DNA of 64,000 bases, from positions 4,030,001 through 4,094,000 of the forward strand of contig NZ_CP139976.1 of the NCBI RefSeq assembly GCF_034424625.1, written 5' to 3'. Origin of the DNA: Janthinobacterium lividum. Its GTDB lineage: Bacteria; Pseudomonadota; Gammaproteobacteria; Burkholderiales; Burkholderiaceae_D. Below are positions 42,657 to 51,757 of the stretch, in pieces. Each line of letters starts with the position of its first letter. Position 1 is the stretch's first letter. Below the pieces are notes generated by a model. The model had not been told where the DNA came from. It ran no database searches and saw nothing but the letters and a program-made list of their open reading frames with translations. The position numbers and the translations under genes were made by a program.

Positions 42657-43088
42657 TCAAAACTCGCCCGGCATGACCAGGTCTTGCGGTAACGAAACAG
42701 GCACGGTCGCCAGCAACGCCGGTGGGATACATTGTGCGGCTTGCCGCTCATCTTCCGCCAGGCATTGATAGTTGACGATGAAATGCGCGACATGGCTCAG
42801 ATACTGCTCGATCAGATGACGATACGGTTCACTGACACGTTCCGGCTTCAATGCCAGCAGCACCCCGTATGCGCGCTGAAGGAAGATTGGGATCATGTAA
42901 TAGTTCTTGCTCAAGAAAAGTCCCGTTACCTGATTGACGTAGCCCACCAAGGCATAAGTCGGACTGGCCATGCGATAACACTGATCCGGGCAAAGGCGCG
43001 GCGAATTGATATGCTCCTGGTATCGCTTGATTTCCTGACGGGCGTCTTTCGCACCTTCGCGTTCATTTCGCACGGCGTTTCCTTTCAT
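42657..43088 (-). CDS. Hypothetical protein paired with a DUF2314-like gene
   Basis: 143 residues, no signal peptide, mostly helical, with an NYYMIPIFLQRAYGVLLALKPE segment and four Cys residues. I recognise no family. Its ATG overlaps the stop of the upstream gene (ATGA), so the two are coupled. Its base composition is more AT-rich than the surrounding genes, which hints at acquisition. Confidence 0.65.
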   Translation of the reverse strand: MKGNAVRNEREGAKDARQEIKRYQEHINSPRLCPDQCYRMASPTYALVGYVNQVTGLFLSKNYYMIPIFLQRAYGVLLALKPERVSEPYRHLIEQYLSHVAHFIVNYQCLAEDERQAAQCIPPALLATVPVSLPQDLVMPGEF

Positions 43089-43732
43089 GCCTGTTCATGA
43101 GCAATATCTGCGACATGCAGGGGATGAAACGAGATAAGGTCGCCGTATCTGGCCGCCGGATGCTGCGGATCATTCTCGATGGTGCCGGTGTACCAGCCTT
43201 CCCCTTCATCGATACCCGTCACTAGCACCCACATTCTTTCGCACTGGCCATCTTCGCGCGCACCATCTTCGGCGGCGAAGCGAAAAACCAGTCTCACGCA
43301 CGAACCGATAGCCAGTTGCTCGCGCACTTCCACAGGCGGAGGCTTGATATCTGTCAAATACTGGGCAAGCCAGATGGCGTCTTCCAGGTAATAGCCATGC
43401 TCCGAAAACGAGGGAAACGGATTGTCCTTGAAACGCTCCCAGCTTCCTGCGCCTGCATTCCATTGCGCGCTCCAGCCATAGGGCAAGTCATGCAGGCGCG
43501 GCAGCACATCATCGCGACCTATCATGTATGCCAGACTGACGATTTTGACGGAGCTCGATACTGTTGCGCCTGGCGCGCCGTGAAATTGCCAATCCCCTTC
43601 GTAATCATGGGACACATGCACGACGGGAGCACCATTCAATACCTCCGTGGTCGTGAAGCAGGCAGTATTGGGGGCATCGGAGAATTTCCAGGCAGTGGTC
43701 ATCTTGTTTGCGGGATCATCCGCCTCAGTCAT
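43085..43732 (-). CDS. DUF2314-like protein
   Basis: 215 residues, soluble. The C-terminal module (CVRLVFRF, ERMWVLVTGIDEGEGWYTGTIENDP, YGDLISFHPLHV) has the style of DUF2314/YegJ-type modules, which also occur in immunity-like proteins. The N-terminal half (VSLAYMIGRDDVLPRLHDLPYGWSA) is unassigned. The start may be Met1 (43732) or Met11 (43702). It is coupled to the following small gene by a 4-base overlap. An immunity-type role is conceivable, but no toxin is nearby. Confidence 0.65.
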   Translation of the reverse strand: MTEADDPANKMTTAWKFSDAPNTACFTTTEVLNGAPVVHVSHDYEGDWQFHGAPGATVSSSVKIVSLAYMIGRDDVLPRLHDLPYGWSAQWNAGAGSWERFKDNPFPSFSEHGYYLEDAIWLAQYLTDIKPPPVEVREQLAIGSCVRLVFRFAAEDGAREDGQCERMWVLVTGIDEGEGWYTGTIENDPQHPAARYGDLISFHPLHVADIAHEQA

Positions 43733-43805
43733 GTGCTACAGATCCATCCCCCCAGCCTGCGATGTCGCTTGCGGGGGAGATGTAAGTGGTGCGCTCGGCT
43801 AGCGC

Positions 43806-44873
43806 TTACTTGGTGCCAACCGCCGTCAGCTGCACCAGCTTGCGCTCGACAAACGCCTGCAACTGGGGAGATAAAGTTTGCAAGCCCTTGGCGCGCTCGA
43901 ACGCTTGGCGCGCCTGGGCCGGGTGGTTATCGGCTTGCAAGGCGATGCCGAGCCCCATCCACCAGACGCTGTTGTCGGGCGCCGTCTGCAGGGCCTGCTG
44001 GTAGTGCTCGGACGCTTCGCGGTAACGCTGTTCGCGCTGCAGCACGCCGGCCAGGAAGGCATGGTATTCGCCGCTGTCGCTGGCGTACGGCAGGCTGCGC
44101 ATCAGGGTGTCGAGGGCCGCCGCGCCGCCGTTGGTCTTGTCCAGCTGCAAACGGGACAGCATCATCGCTTGCGCCGGCTGTTTCGGGTCGAGCGCCAGGC
44201 TCAGCTGCAGCTGGCGGGCCGCCTCGTCCGGGCGCTGCGCTTCGAGCAGCAGGCGCACCAGGGTTTCGCGCGCGCCCTGGTGGCGCGGGTCCATCTGCAG
44301 GGTCTGCTGCAAGGCCAGCATGGCGTCGGAAACGCGGCCATCCTGCAACTGGGCCAGCGCGCGCCGGTATTCATTTTCCACGCGCTGCTGCGCGGTGACT
44401 TGCTTGCCGTCGATGATGCGTTCGCTGGCAGCGGGCAATGCCGTCTTCACCATGGGTGCGGCGGCGGGCTTGGCGGCTTTTTCCACGACGCGGCGCAATT
44501 CGGCGGGCCTCGCCTTGCTCGGCGCGGGGGCGGCTTCCTCGGCCTGGAATACGGGTTCCGGTTCCGCCGCTGCGACGGGAGCGGGCGCGGGAACAACGGC
44601 GGCAGGCGCCGGGGCCGGCACGGGAGCCGACACAGGAGCCAAAACAGGCGTGCTGGCCACGCTGACCAGCACGGGCGGCACGGCCGGACGCTTCAGGTAA
44701 ACCCAGCCCAGGGCGATGGCGGCGGCCGTCAGGCCGGCAGCGCCGCCGAAGACCAGCGCGCGCGAAACGCCCCGCTCGCGTTCGGGCACGGAGCGGATGC
44801 CGGCCGCGTCGCCGCGTCCATCGGGAGTGCCGCGGGCATCGAGGTCTTGCAACATCTTGTTAATCAGGCTCAT
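43806..44873 (-). CDS. mshN: MSHA biogenesis TPR protein MshN
   Basis: 355 residues. A short cytoplasmic N-terminus starting SLINKMLQDLDAR, which is diagnostic of MshN/GspB-like proteins, one membrane segment (about 38-60), a Pro/Ala-rich linker, and about five TPR units to the end (EYRRALAQLQDGRVSDAMLAL, LAGVLQREQRYREASEHYQQAL). It is the last gene of the minus-strand MSHA locus, 17 bases after mshM. Confidence 0.88.
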   Translation of the reverse strand: MSLINKMLQDLDARGTPDGRGDAAGIRSVPERERGVSRALVFGGAAGLTAAAIALGWVYLKRPAVPPVLVSVASTPVLAPVSAPVPAPAPAAVVPAPAPVAAAEPEPVFQAEEAAPAPSKARPAELRRVVEKAAKPAAAPMVKTALPAASERIIDGKQVTAQQRVENEYRRALAQLQDGRVSDAMLALQQTLQMDPRHQGARETLVRLLLEAQRPDEAARQLQLSLALDPKQPAQAMMLSRLQLDKTNGGAAALDTLMRSLPYASDSGEYHAFLAGVLQREQRYREASEHYQQALQTAPDNSVWWMGLGIALQADNHPAQARQAFERAKGLQTLSPQLQAFVERKLVQLTAVGTK

Positions 44874-44890
44874 CTACAGGCTCATCTTCG

Positions 44891-45796
44891 TCATCGGTTC
44901 AATAAAGTCCAGCTCACGCCGCAGGCGGCGGCCAGCACGCCGGCGCCGGCCAGCCATGGCCACGGCTTCCGCCAAAGGCGACGCGGCTTGCTGGCCAGGG
45001 TATCGCTGGCGGCCAGCGCCACGTGGCGCCCGCTCACCTGTTGCCGCCCTTCGCCATACGCCACCATCAGCGCCTTGTGCGCCATGATGTTGATCAGGCG
45101 CGGGATGCCGCCGGACGCCTGGTACAGCTTGCCCACGCCGCCACGGCTGAACAGGCGAGCACCATCGAAACCGGCCACGCGCAGGCGGTGCGCCACATAG
45201 AAATCCACATCGTCGCGCGACAGCGGACCCAGGTGGTAGTGAAAGGTGATGCGCTGCGCCAGCTGGCGGATTTCCGGCAGGGCCAGCTTGACGTCCAGTT
45301 CCGGCTGGCCGAACAGCACGATCTGCAGCAGCTTGCGCTTTTCCGTTTCCAGGTTCGTCAGCAATCGCAGCGCTTCGAGGCTGTCGACGGGTATCGCCTG
45401 CGCTTCGTCCAGGCACAGCAGCACGCGCTTGCCTTGCGCCGCCAGGTTGAGCAAGCGCAAGTTGAGGGATTTGAGCAATTGATGCTGATCAGCATCTTTT
45501 TCCAGCAATACATCGAGATCGTCGGCCAGCGCCAGGATCAGCGAACGGGGCGGCAAGTTCGGATTCGGGATGTAGGCCGTGACGAAGTCCGGCCCCAGCG
45601 ATTGCATGAACTTGCGACACAAAAAGGTTTTACCAGTCCCCACTTCGCCAGTGATCTTGATGAAGCCCTCGCCATTGCGCGCCGCCACCAGCAAGGTGTT
45701 GAGCGCCTTTTGCGACTGCGGGCCGTTGAAAAAGAAACTGGTATCGGGCGTGAGGCCGAACGGCGCCTCGCGCAAGCCGAAATGGGCCTGGTACAT
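44891..45796 (-). CDS. mshM: MSHA biogenesis AAA ATPase MshM (ExeA-like)
   Basis: 301 residues. N-terminal MYQAHFGLREAPFGLTPDTSFF and Walker A GEVGTGKT near residue 48, Walker B LLCLDEAQ near 125, typical of ExeA/MshM, which help assemble the secretin through peptidoglycan. A C-terminal transmembrane segment anchors it. Its start abuts the mshL stop. Confidence 0.9.
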   Translation of the reverse strand: MYQAHFGLREAPFGLTPDTSFFFNGPQSQKALNTLLVAARNGEGFIKITGEVGTGKTFLCRKFMQSLGPDFVTAYIPNPNLPPRSLILALADDLDVLLEKDADQHQLLKSLNLRLLNLAAQGKRVLLCLDEAQAIPVDSLEALRLLTNLETEKRKLLQIVLFGQPELDVKLALPEIRQLAQRITFHYHLGPLSRDDVDFYVAHRLRVAGFDGARLFSRGGVGKLYQASGGIPRLINIMAHKALMVAYGEGRQQVSGRHVALAASDTLASKPRRLWRKPWPWLAGAGVLAAACGVSWTLLNR

Positions 45797-47617
45797 TTAG
45801 CGCCGCTCCGACGGACGGCGCGGGTCGAGCGCCTCGATGCGCTTGCCCGAATCGAGCAAGTCTTCGTTCCAGCTATTGGCGCCATCGACGATGGTCGGCT
45901 TGATCAGCACCACCAGTTCGCGCTTCTGGATCACCTGTCCCGTGTTGCGGAACAGCGCGCCCAGCACGGGAATATCGCCCGCGCCCGGCACTTGCGAGCG
46001 GTCCGCCGTGGTGGCCTGGCGCATCAGGCCGCCGATGGCGACGATGCGGCCATCCTGGCTGCGCACCATGCTGTCCATCTCGGACGTACTGGAAGCGGCC
46101 AGCGGCAGTTTCAGCGAACCGGCGCTGCCCAGGTCGATTTCCTTGCTGATGGTCGACACCTGGCTGACGGATGGGTGCACGTGCAGGATGATGTTGCCAT
46201 CCGCATCGATCTGCGGCGTCACGTCCAGCACCACGCCGGAAAAGAACGGTTGCAAGGTCACATTGGGGCTGGTCGTCGCGCCGCTGGCCGTCGTATTCGT
46301 GGTGGTCGACACGCCCGTCACGTAAAACTCGTCCGTGCCGATCTTCAGCACGGCCTTCTGGTTATTCATGGTGGCGATGCGCGGGCTCGACAGCACGTGC
46401 ACGGAGCCTTGCGATTCCAGGAAGGAAATCATGGCCGCGAAATTGGCCGTCTGGAAAGCCAGGCCGAACATGGAACCGGCCGAATTCGCCGCCGAACTGA
46501 GACCAAAGCCGCTGCTGGCCGTCAAGCCGCTGCCATTCGTCATGTTGGGCGGCTGGCCGCCATTGAACGGCAGCGGCGCCAGGGTGCCGCCCGGCTGGAT
46601 GAAGCCCGTCGAAATGCGGTTCGTGTGGCCGCTCTTGATCGAGGCAAACGAGGCCCAGTTGATGCCCGTCTGCGTGTTGTCGTTGAGTTCGACTTCGAGG
46701 ATTTTCGCTTCCAGGATCACCTGGCGGTCGACGGACAGCTGCGTGGCCTTCAAATACATATCGACATTGCGCAACTCTTCCGGCATGGCGCGGATGACGA
46801 TCACGCCCGACTGCGGGCTAAGCACCACTTGCCGCCCGCCTTCGGCGCTGCCGACGATGGCTTCCAGCGCCGCCTTCAACTCCGGCCAAAAATCCGCCGT
46901 GGACGAAGTCGTCAGGTTGCTGCTGTCCAAGGTACGGCCGCCCTGGCCGCCGTTCGTTTGCTGGTTCTGCTCGTTGTTGTTGCCCTGATTGTTATTGCCG
47001 CCATTTCCGCTGTTGCCCGAGCCGCCCGAGTTGGTCGAGCCCACGGAACCCACCGACGTCGACGAGACGCGCAGGTTAGAACTGCCGCGGCGCGCGCCCG
47101 TCAGATAATTGACATGGAACAAACGCGTCTGCATGGTCAGGGGCTTGATGTAGATCTGCGTGCCCTCGACCTTGTAATCGTAGCCATACAGTTCGCGCAC
47201 GGCGTCGAGCGCCTGGAACAGGGTCACGTCCTTCAGATTGGCGGAAATCGTGCCGCCGATGTCGGGATGGACCAGCATGTTGTAGCGCGTGCCGGCCACG
47301 ATGGAGGTGAAGAACTGGCGTGCCGGCACATTGTTGAACGCCACGTTGAAGCGCTCGTCGAGCGCCGCGCGGGCCTTCGGCAATTGCTGGGCCAGGGCCG
47401 CCACGGGCGGCAGCAGCGCCGCTTCCACGGCCTCCGGCTGGGCCGTTGGCGCCGTCGTGGCCGCCGCGCCCTTGACGGCATCGGTGATCGCATTATAGGT
47501 ATCGCGCTTGACGGGCGCGACATTGCAGCCGCCCAGGCCCAGGCTGACGCTGATGACAGCCGCCATCGTACTGATCTTGAACATGCTCGCCTTGTGTTGA
47601 TTGAGTTGCTTGGCCAC
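45797..47617 (-). CDS. mshL: MSHA pilus secretin MshL
   Basis: 606 residues. Lipoprotein signal (LGGC lipobox at about residue 31), an N-terminal STN/N0-like domain, N-domains with a Gly/Asn/Gln-rich low-complexity insert (about 200-240), and the C-terminal secretin barrel (VLSSPRIATMNNQKAVLKIGTDE, VVLIKPTIV). It forms the outer-membrane pore for the pilus. The GTG start has an AGGAG 8 bases upstream; ATG at codon 12 is an alternative. Gene lies between mshK and mshM. Confidence 0.93.
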   Translation of the reverse strand: MAKQLNQHKASMFKISTMAAVISVSLGLGGCNVAPVKRDTYNAITDAVKGAAATTAPTAQPEAVEAALLPPVAALAQQLPKARAALDERFNVAFNNVPARQFFTSIVAGTRYNMLVHPDIGGTISANLKDVTLFQALDAVRELYGYDYKVEGTQIYIKPLTMQTRLFHVNYLTGARRGSSNLRVSSTSVGSVGSTNSGGSGNSGNGGNNNQGNNNEQNQQTNGGQGGRTLDSSNLTTSSTADFWPELKAALEAIVGSAEGGRQVVLSPQSGVIVIRAMPEELRNVDMYLKATQLSVDRQVILEAKILEVELNDNTQTGINWASFASIKSGHTNRISTGFIQPGGTLAPLPFNGGQPPNMTNGSGLTASSGFGLSSAANSAGSMFGLAFQTANFAAMISFLESQGSVHVLSSPRIATMNNQKAVLKIGTDEFYVTGVSTTTNTTASGATTSPNVTLQPFFSGVVLDVTPQIDADGNIILHVHPSVSQVSTISKEIDLGSAGSLKLPLAASSTSEMDSMVRSQDGRIVAIGGLMRQATTADRSQVPGAGDIPVLGALFRNTGQVIQKRELVVLIKPTIVDGANSWNEDLLDSGKRIEALDPRRPSERR

Positions 47618-47622
47618 TTCTT

Positions 47623-48012
47623 CTACTCCTGCTTGCGGTCGGTCTTGCGATCGGTCTTATTGTCGGTCTTGCTGCTCGGGTACAGCTTGAAGGTTTCCAG
47701 TGATTTTCCACGCCGCAACACGACGGCCGTGTCGTGGATTTCCGTCACCACGGCATCGCCCACCTTGCCGCCGACCTTGACTGTCTGGCCATCGATGACG
47801 GCCAGGCGGCGTCCGCCCGGCTGGGTGGAGATGAGCACCGATTGCAGCTGCGGCCGGGCCGCGACGACGGGCGCGGCGTTGGCGGGCGCCCACAGGGCCG
47901 CCGGCGGGCGCGTCGGGTCGTCCAGCGCCTGTGCCTGCGCGCCCGGCCATGCCAGGCTCAGTGCCAGGAAAGGCGCCAGCAGCGCGGGACCGAAGGTCAA
48001 AGTGCGATCCAT
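47623..48012 (-). CDS. mshK: MSHA biogenesis protein MshK
   Basis: 129 residues, exported (signal peptide about 1-28 ending AQA). LDDPTRPPA is the hallmark of MshK/PilP-like proteins, followed by QSVLISTQPGGRRLAVIDGQTVKVGGKVGDA. It ends in repeats of TDRK/TDNK. The ATG at 48012 overlaps the mshJ stop by 16 bases. PilP-like link between the inner-membrane platform and secretin. Confidence 0.85.
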   Translation of the reverse strand: MDRTLTFGPALLAPFLALSLAWPGAQAQALDDPTRPPAALWAPANAAPVVAARPQLQSVLISTQPGGRRLAVIDGQTVKVGGKVGDAVVTEIHDTAVVLRRGKSLETFKLYPSSKTDNKTDRKTDRKQE

Positions 48013-48680
48013 GTATCGTCCATGCTGAGGGTATGTAAGGTCAGGGTCAGGGTGGCGCCCGGGTAGCTGGCGGAGTCGAGGTGGGCGGCGCCCCAGAAGA
48101 CGCGCGTCGGCATCGCTTGCAGCGCCTGCATGTATTGCACCATGTCGGCATAGCTGCCTTGCAGCACCACTTCCACGCCATGCTGGTGCAGCAAGGGTGC
48201 CGGGCTCGGTGCCTTGGCAGCGGCATCGCCGTTCGCGGCATCGGCCTGGCGCACGCCCACGGCGCTGGCGGGCAAGGTTTTCAGCGACACCACGCGCAAT
48301 CCGGCATGCCGGCGCAGCAAGTGCTCGAGCAAGGTGACCATGCGCTCGGGCGCCACCAGGCCATGCTGCTGCTCGCGCAGCGCCTGCGCCAGCGACGCCG
48401 TTTCCGCCTGCAAAGCCAACAGGCGCGTGCGCGCTTCCTGGTCGGGATCGGTGGCGTGGGCGAGCATGGTCAGCTCGATTTCCTTGTTCGTCGCGGTCAA
48501 CAGGCTTTGTTTTTGCGCAATGCTCGCTTCCAGCGCGGCGCGTTTCGCCAACAGGGGATTGAAGCTCATGAAATAAAACACGAACAGGACGGCGGCCGCG
48601 GCGGCGCCAAACACCATCAGCCGCTCGCGCAGGCTGAGGGCGTCGAAGGCGGTGGCCCATTTCTTCAGCAAGGGCAACAT
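47997..48680 (-). CDS. mshJ: MSHA biogenesis protein MshJ (PilO-like)
   Basis: 227 residues. One N-terminal membrane helix (about 23-42), a coiled coil (about 45-115) and a ferredoxin-like periplasmic domain (GVEVVLQGSYADMVQYMQALQ). PilO/MshJ-like platform subunit. The ATG shares one base with the preceding stop. Confidence 0.87.
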   Translation of the reverse strand: MLPLLKKWATAFDALSLRERLMVFGAAAAAVLFVFYFMSFNPLLAKRAALEASIAQKQSLLTATNKEIELTMLAHATDPDQEARTRLLALQAETASLAQALREQQHGLVAPERMVTLLEHLLRRHAGLRVVSLKTLPASAVGVRQADAANGDAAAKAPSPAPLLHQHGVEVVLQGSYADMVQYMQALQAMPTRVFWGAAHLDSASYPGATLTLTLHTLSMDDTWIAL

Positions 48681-49342
48681 CAGCGTGTTCCTCCAGCAAC
48701 AGGTTTTGCCGGCGTGGCGGCACGATCCGCAGATTGCAGGCTGAACGCGATATAAGGCAGACCAGGCGTCTTGCCCTCGGCCACGGCCGGCTGCTCGGGC
48801 TGGCCGATGTCGAGGCTGGCGAAGGTCTTGCCTTTCAGTACCTCCTGCTGGCCCAGGCGCGTGATGTAGGCGGGCAGCAGCGACGCATGCAAGGCGCGGC
48901 CCTGCAAGCCGAAATCATTGCCGGCGCCGGCGATATCCACGCCCGTCAGCCATACGCCCTCGACCCTGGCCTGTGCCAGCGCGCGGAAATAGCCGGCATA
49001 GCCGCGGGTATTGCCCAGCTTGCCGCTTTCCAGTACGTTTGACGCATCCTGCAGCAACTGGCGCTGCGCCTCGACGGCCGCCAGTTCCTGCGCCAGGGCC
49101 GGGTCTTTCTTGCGTGGAGGATAATCGCGCAGAATCTGGTCGCGCTTCGCCTCGCCTTGCGCCAGCGCCGCCTTGACGCCCGCTTCGCGCTGTTCCAGGC
49201 CGGTCAAAGCTTGCTGGGCCAGCACGCCCACGGCCAGCAGCGCCAGCGCCAGGCCGCCCAGGCCCAGGCTGGCCGTGCGCGCCGACATATGGTGTTTTTT
49301 CAGTTCAAACTGGGGATTGAACAGATTGATCTGCTGGCTCAT
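48680..49342 (-). CDS. PilN-like MSHA platform protein (MshI2)
   Basis: 220 residues. MSQQINLFNPQF at the N-terminus matches the conserved INLyNP motif by which PilN-type proteins bind the actin-like PilM partner. One membrane helix (about 23-43), a coiled coil and a PilN domain follow. It overlaps the mshI stop by four bases. Confidence 0.85.
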   Translation of the reverse strand: MSQQINLFNPQFELKKHHMSARTASLGLGGLALALLAVGVLAQQALTGLEQREAGVKAALAQGEAKRDQILRDYPPRKKDPALAQELAAVEAQRQLLQDASNVLESGKLGNTRGYAGYFRALAQARVEGVWLTGVDIAGAGNDFGLQGRALHASLLPAYITRLGQQEVLKGKTFASLDIGQPEQPAVAEGKTPGLPYIAFSLQSADRAATPAKPVAGGTR

Positions 49343-50298
49343 GCGCCCTTCCCTTCGTGCTTGCCCGGGTGCAAGCCAACCTCGCGTAAGCCTGCGCCGA
49401 TGGCCAGGAAGTAGCGCGCCTGCATGGCAGGGTCGCGCAGCTCGGGGGCCTGCGACAAGTCCAGCACCGTGGCCAGGTCCAGCTGCTCGACCGGCATGTA
49501 GAGATTGTCGGCCAGGTATGCGTGCAAGCCGTCGGCCGCACCCGTCATCAGCATCAATCGGGACAGCGAAATGAAATGGAACTGGCGGTCGAAGTGGTCG
49601 AACGAGCGCTGCAGTTCCAGGGTGACGCGGTCGTAGTACTGGCTGGCGTCGGGCGATTGCAATTGCGTCACAGTCACGTCGATGCGGCGCGCCTGGTACA
49701 GTTCGCCATTGAAACTCATGGTCAGCAAGCCGCCGTCGCCATCGAAAGACAGCACGGCGATGCCGCGTCCCGGCGTTTCCAGCAAGGTGGCGATATTACG
49801 CTGCGCCATCTCGGGGATATCGATCACGGACAGGCCGATCTTGCATTCCGCGTATAGCGCCTGGCGGCGCGACACGGCGCTGTTGCGCGCGGCGACGGCA
49901 AACACGCTGCTGCCCCGCTGGGTGCCGTTCGGGTCGCCGGGGATGTCGAACACGTCGATGGTGGCCTCGGCCAGGGGAAAGTCCAGCATGTCTTTCAAAC
50001 GCCAGCCCACGGCCGTCTTCAGCTCCTCGCGCGGCACGGCCGGCGCTTCCAGCGACAGCAGCTGGTATTCGCCGCCAGCCAGCACGCTGGTGCAGTGGCG
50101 CGCTGCTGCCTGCAGCTCCTTGCCCAGTTTTTCCAGCACCTCGGCCGGCGCAGGCCGCGCGGCCGCCTGGTAACTGGCGCCCCGCACGCGCGGCATGCCG
50201 CCGGCGGGACGTTCGACAACGACAGCGCTGACGCCTTCGCGGCCAAACGCCGTGGCCAGCCAGCCATCGTACTTCTTTGCTCTTGCGAATAAACCCAT
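49339..50298 (-). CDS. mshI: MSHA biogenesis protein MshI (PilM-like)
   Basis: 319 residues, actin-like fold: GYxx-type N-terminus replaced by MGLFARAKKYDGWL, ATP-binding fold segments IAVLSFDGDGGLLTMSFNGE and LFAIGAGLR-like FLAIGAGLREVG. No membrane segment; cytoplasmic part of the alignment complex. A longer frame starts at 50358, but Met at 50298 begins the conserved region. First gene of the I-I2-J-K-L-M-N run, 131 bp after mshP. Confidence 0.85.
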   Translation of the reverse strand: MGLFARAKKYDGWLATAFGREGVSAVVVERPAGGMPRVRGASYQAAARPAPAEVLEKLGKELQAAARHCTSVLAGGEYQLLSLEAPAVPREELKTAVGWRLKDMLDFPLAEATIDVFDIPGDPNGTQRGSSVFAVAARNSAVSRRQALYAECKIGLSVIDIPEMAQRNIATLLETPGRGIAVLSFDGDGGLLTMSFNGELYQARRIDVTVTQLQSPDASQYYDRVTLELQRSFDHFDRQFHFISLSRLMLMTGAADGLHAYLADNLYMPVEQLDLATVLDLSQAPELRDPAMQARYFLAIGAGLREVGLHPGKHEGKGA

Positions 50299-50429
50299 GC
50301 GAACTATCCAGTGTAAGTGCCTGCCCGATCTTGTCGCGCAGATAATGCATCCAGCCAATTTTAATTCATGAAGCCAACTTTATTGTGTAAAAACAATAAA
50401 TTAGCGATCTTTTTTTCACCTAGTTGACC
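50299..50429. other. AT-rich spacer within the MSHA locus
   Basis: No ORF. This 131-bp spacer is the largest inside the minus-strand pilus locus and is AT-rich, with a weak hairpin (TTATTG/CAATAA near 50378-50397). It may carry a promoter for mshI onward or an mshP terminator. Confidence 0.4.
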
Positions 50430-50882
50430 TTACTGCGACAACACGGCTTGCAGGCGGCGCTGGACATAATCGGCGTTATTGCCCGCATTCGGACAGCCGG
50501 CGGCTCCTGGCTGGTTGCAAGCCGTGGCCGTGATGGTCCAGCTGGTCAAGGTGCCGGGCCCCGTGGCCGTGCTGCATTGCACGGTGACGCTGAACGCCGA
50601 CAGCGTCGTGCCGGCCGGCAAGCTGAACGTGGTGGCGCCGAGACATGCCGCGCCAGTGGTCAGGCCCGCGCTGATCTGTTTCTGCAAACCCCATTCGAGA
50701 CCGGCGCGGGCGGCCTGTTCGGCGCGCACGCCCTGCACGTCCATGGCCGACTCCGTCTGCTGGAAGGTGGAGATATTCACCATCACGGCCGCCAGCGCGG
50801 CCAGCACCACCAGCAGGAAAATGGCCGTGACGAGGCTGAAACCGCGCATGCGGCGCGCGCGGTGGCGCAGCAAATGCGTCAT
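50430..50882 (-). CDS. mshP: MSHA pilin-like protein MshP
   Basis: 150 residues. N-terminal RARRMRGFSLVTAIFLLVVLAALAAV resembles a PilX/MshP-type membrane segment (leader-like arginines, no Glu5). The periplasmic part carries Cys in ACLGATTF and ACNQPGAAGCP. ATG overlaps the mshO stop as ATGA. Minor component in the pilus tip group. Confidence 0.82.
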   Translation of the reverse strand: MTHLLRHRARRMRGFSLVTAIFLLVVLAALAAVMVNISTFQQTESAMDVQGVRAEQAARAGLEWGLQKQISAGLTTGAACLGATTFSLPAGTTLSAFSVTVQCSTATGPGTLTSWTITATACNQPGAAGCPNAGNNADYVQRRLQAVLSQ

Positions 50883-51757
50883 GGCGTATTCCTCGCCTGC
50901 ACCTGTTGCACCAGGCGCAGCACGCCCGTATTGCTGTTCGCCGCGCCCAGGCTCAGGCTGATATTCACCAGGCCCCGCTGCACATTGGCCAGCACGGTGT
51001 AGCTGAAGGCGCACCCCGTTACCTGGCGCGCCAGCAGTGCGCCATCCTTCAAGTCCGCCGCAACCGGCTGGGTGGCCTGGATGGCATAGCCCGCGTAACG
51101 GGTCAAGGTGCCGGTCGCCAGATCGCACGCATAGGTCACGGGCGTCGACACCACCTGGAAACGGTTCGACGGCGACGGCAGCGGCGCCGGCGCCGTCGCG
51201 AAAGGATAGCTGCCAAGCGTGACGACATTGCCGGCCACGCCCGTCACTGCCGCGCGGTTGCAGCCGGTCGCCGCGCTGCAGGAATAGGCGTCGTTCGGCG
51301 TGTAAGCTCCCCCCAGATTGTAGACGACGATCTGGTCGCCCACGCTGATCGCCTGGCGCGCGCCCAGCGCATTGGCGGGCATGGCGCCGACGATGCTAAA
51401 AGCTGGTGAGGCGGGGGTGGTCTCAAAGCTCAGCACACTGCCCAGTCCCGACGGGTCGCTGTCGCTCAGGTAGCGTCCGCCCGTCTTGGTCAGCAGCAAT
51501 TCCAGGAACAGGCCGTTGTTCGAGACGCGCACGCTGTTGGGCAGGGCCAGGCGCACGTCGCGCGTCAGGCGGCGCGCCGCCGTATCGGCCGTGTCGGCCA
51601 ATGCCGCGCGCGCCGCGACATCCATATAGCCCTGCACGGGCACGCGGATAAAGACGGCGACCATGGTGCCGATGATGCCCGTGATGACGATCACGATGAC
51701 CATCTCGACGAGGGTAAAGCCGCGCGGATGGCGCCTGGCGTCAAGAAAATTTTTCAT
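50879..51757 (-). CDS. mshO: MSHA minor pilin MshO
   Basis: 292 residues. Prepilin leader DARRHPRG before the cleavage site and FTLVEMVIVIVITGIIGTMVAV after it, with Glu5. The large C-terminal globular part is rich in Cys (YSCSAATGCN, ACDLATG, GCAFSYT). The ATG overlaps the mshD stop (ATGA). A longer frame begins at 52102 but lacks prepilin logic. Confidence 0.88.
   Translation of the reverse strand: MKNFLDARRHPRGFTLVEMVIVIVITGIIGTMVAVFIRVPVQGYMDVAARAALADTADTAARRLTRDVRLALPNSVRVSNNGLFLELLLTKTGGRYLSDSDPSGLGSVLSFETTPASPAFSIVGAMPANALGARQAISVGDQIVVYNLGGAYTPNDAYSCSAATGCNRAAVTGVAGNVVTLGSYPFATAPAPLPSPSNRFQVVSTPVTYACDLATGTLTRYAGYAIQATQPVAADLKDGALLARQVTGCAFSYTVLANVQRGLVNISLSLGAANSNTGVLRLVQQVQARNTP

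Noticed and set aside
45023..48028. 1001-residue plus-strand ORF across the MSHA genes
   Set aside because: Antisense shadow spanning several real genes (mshM, mshL, mshK).
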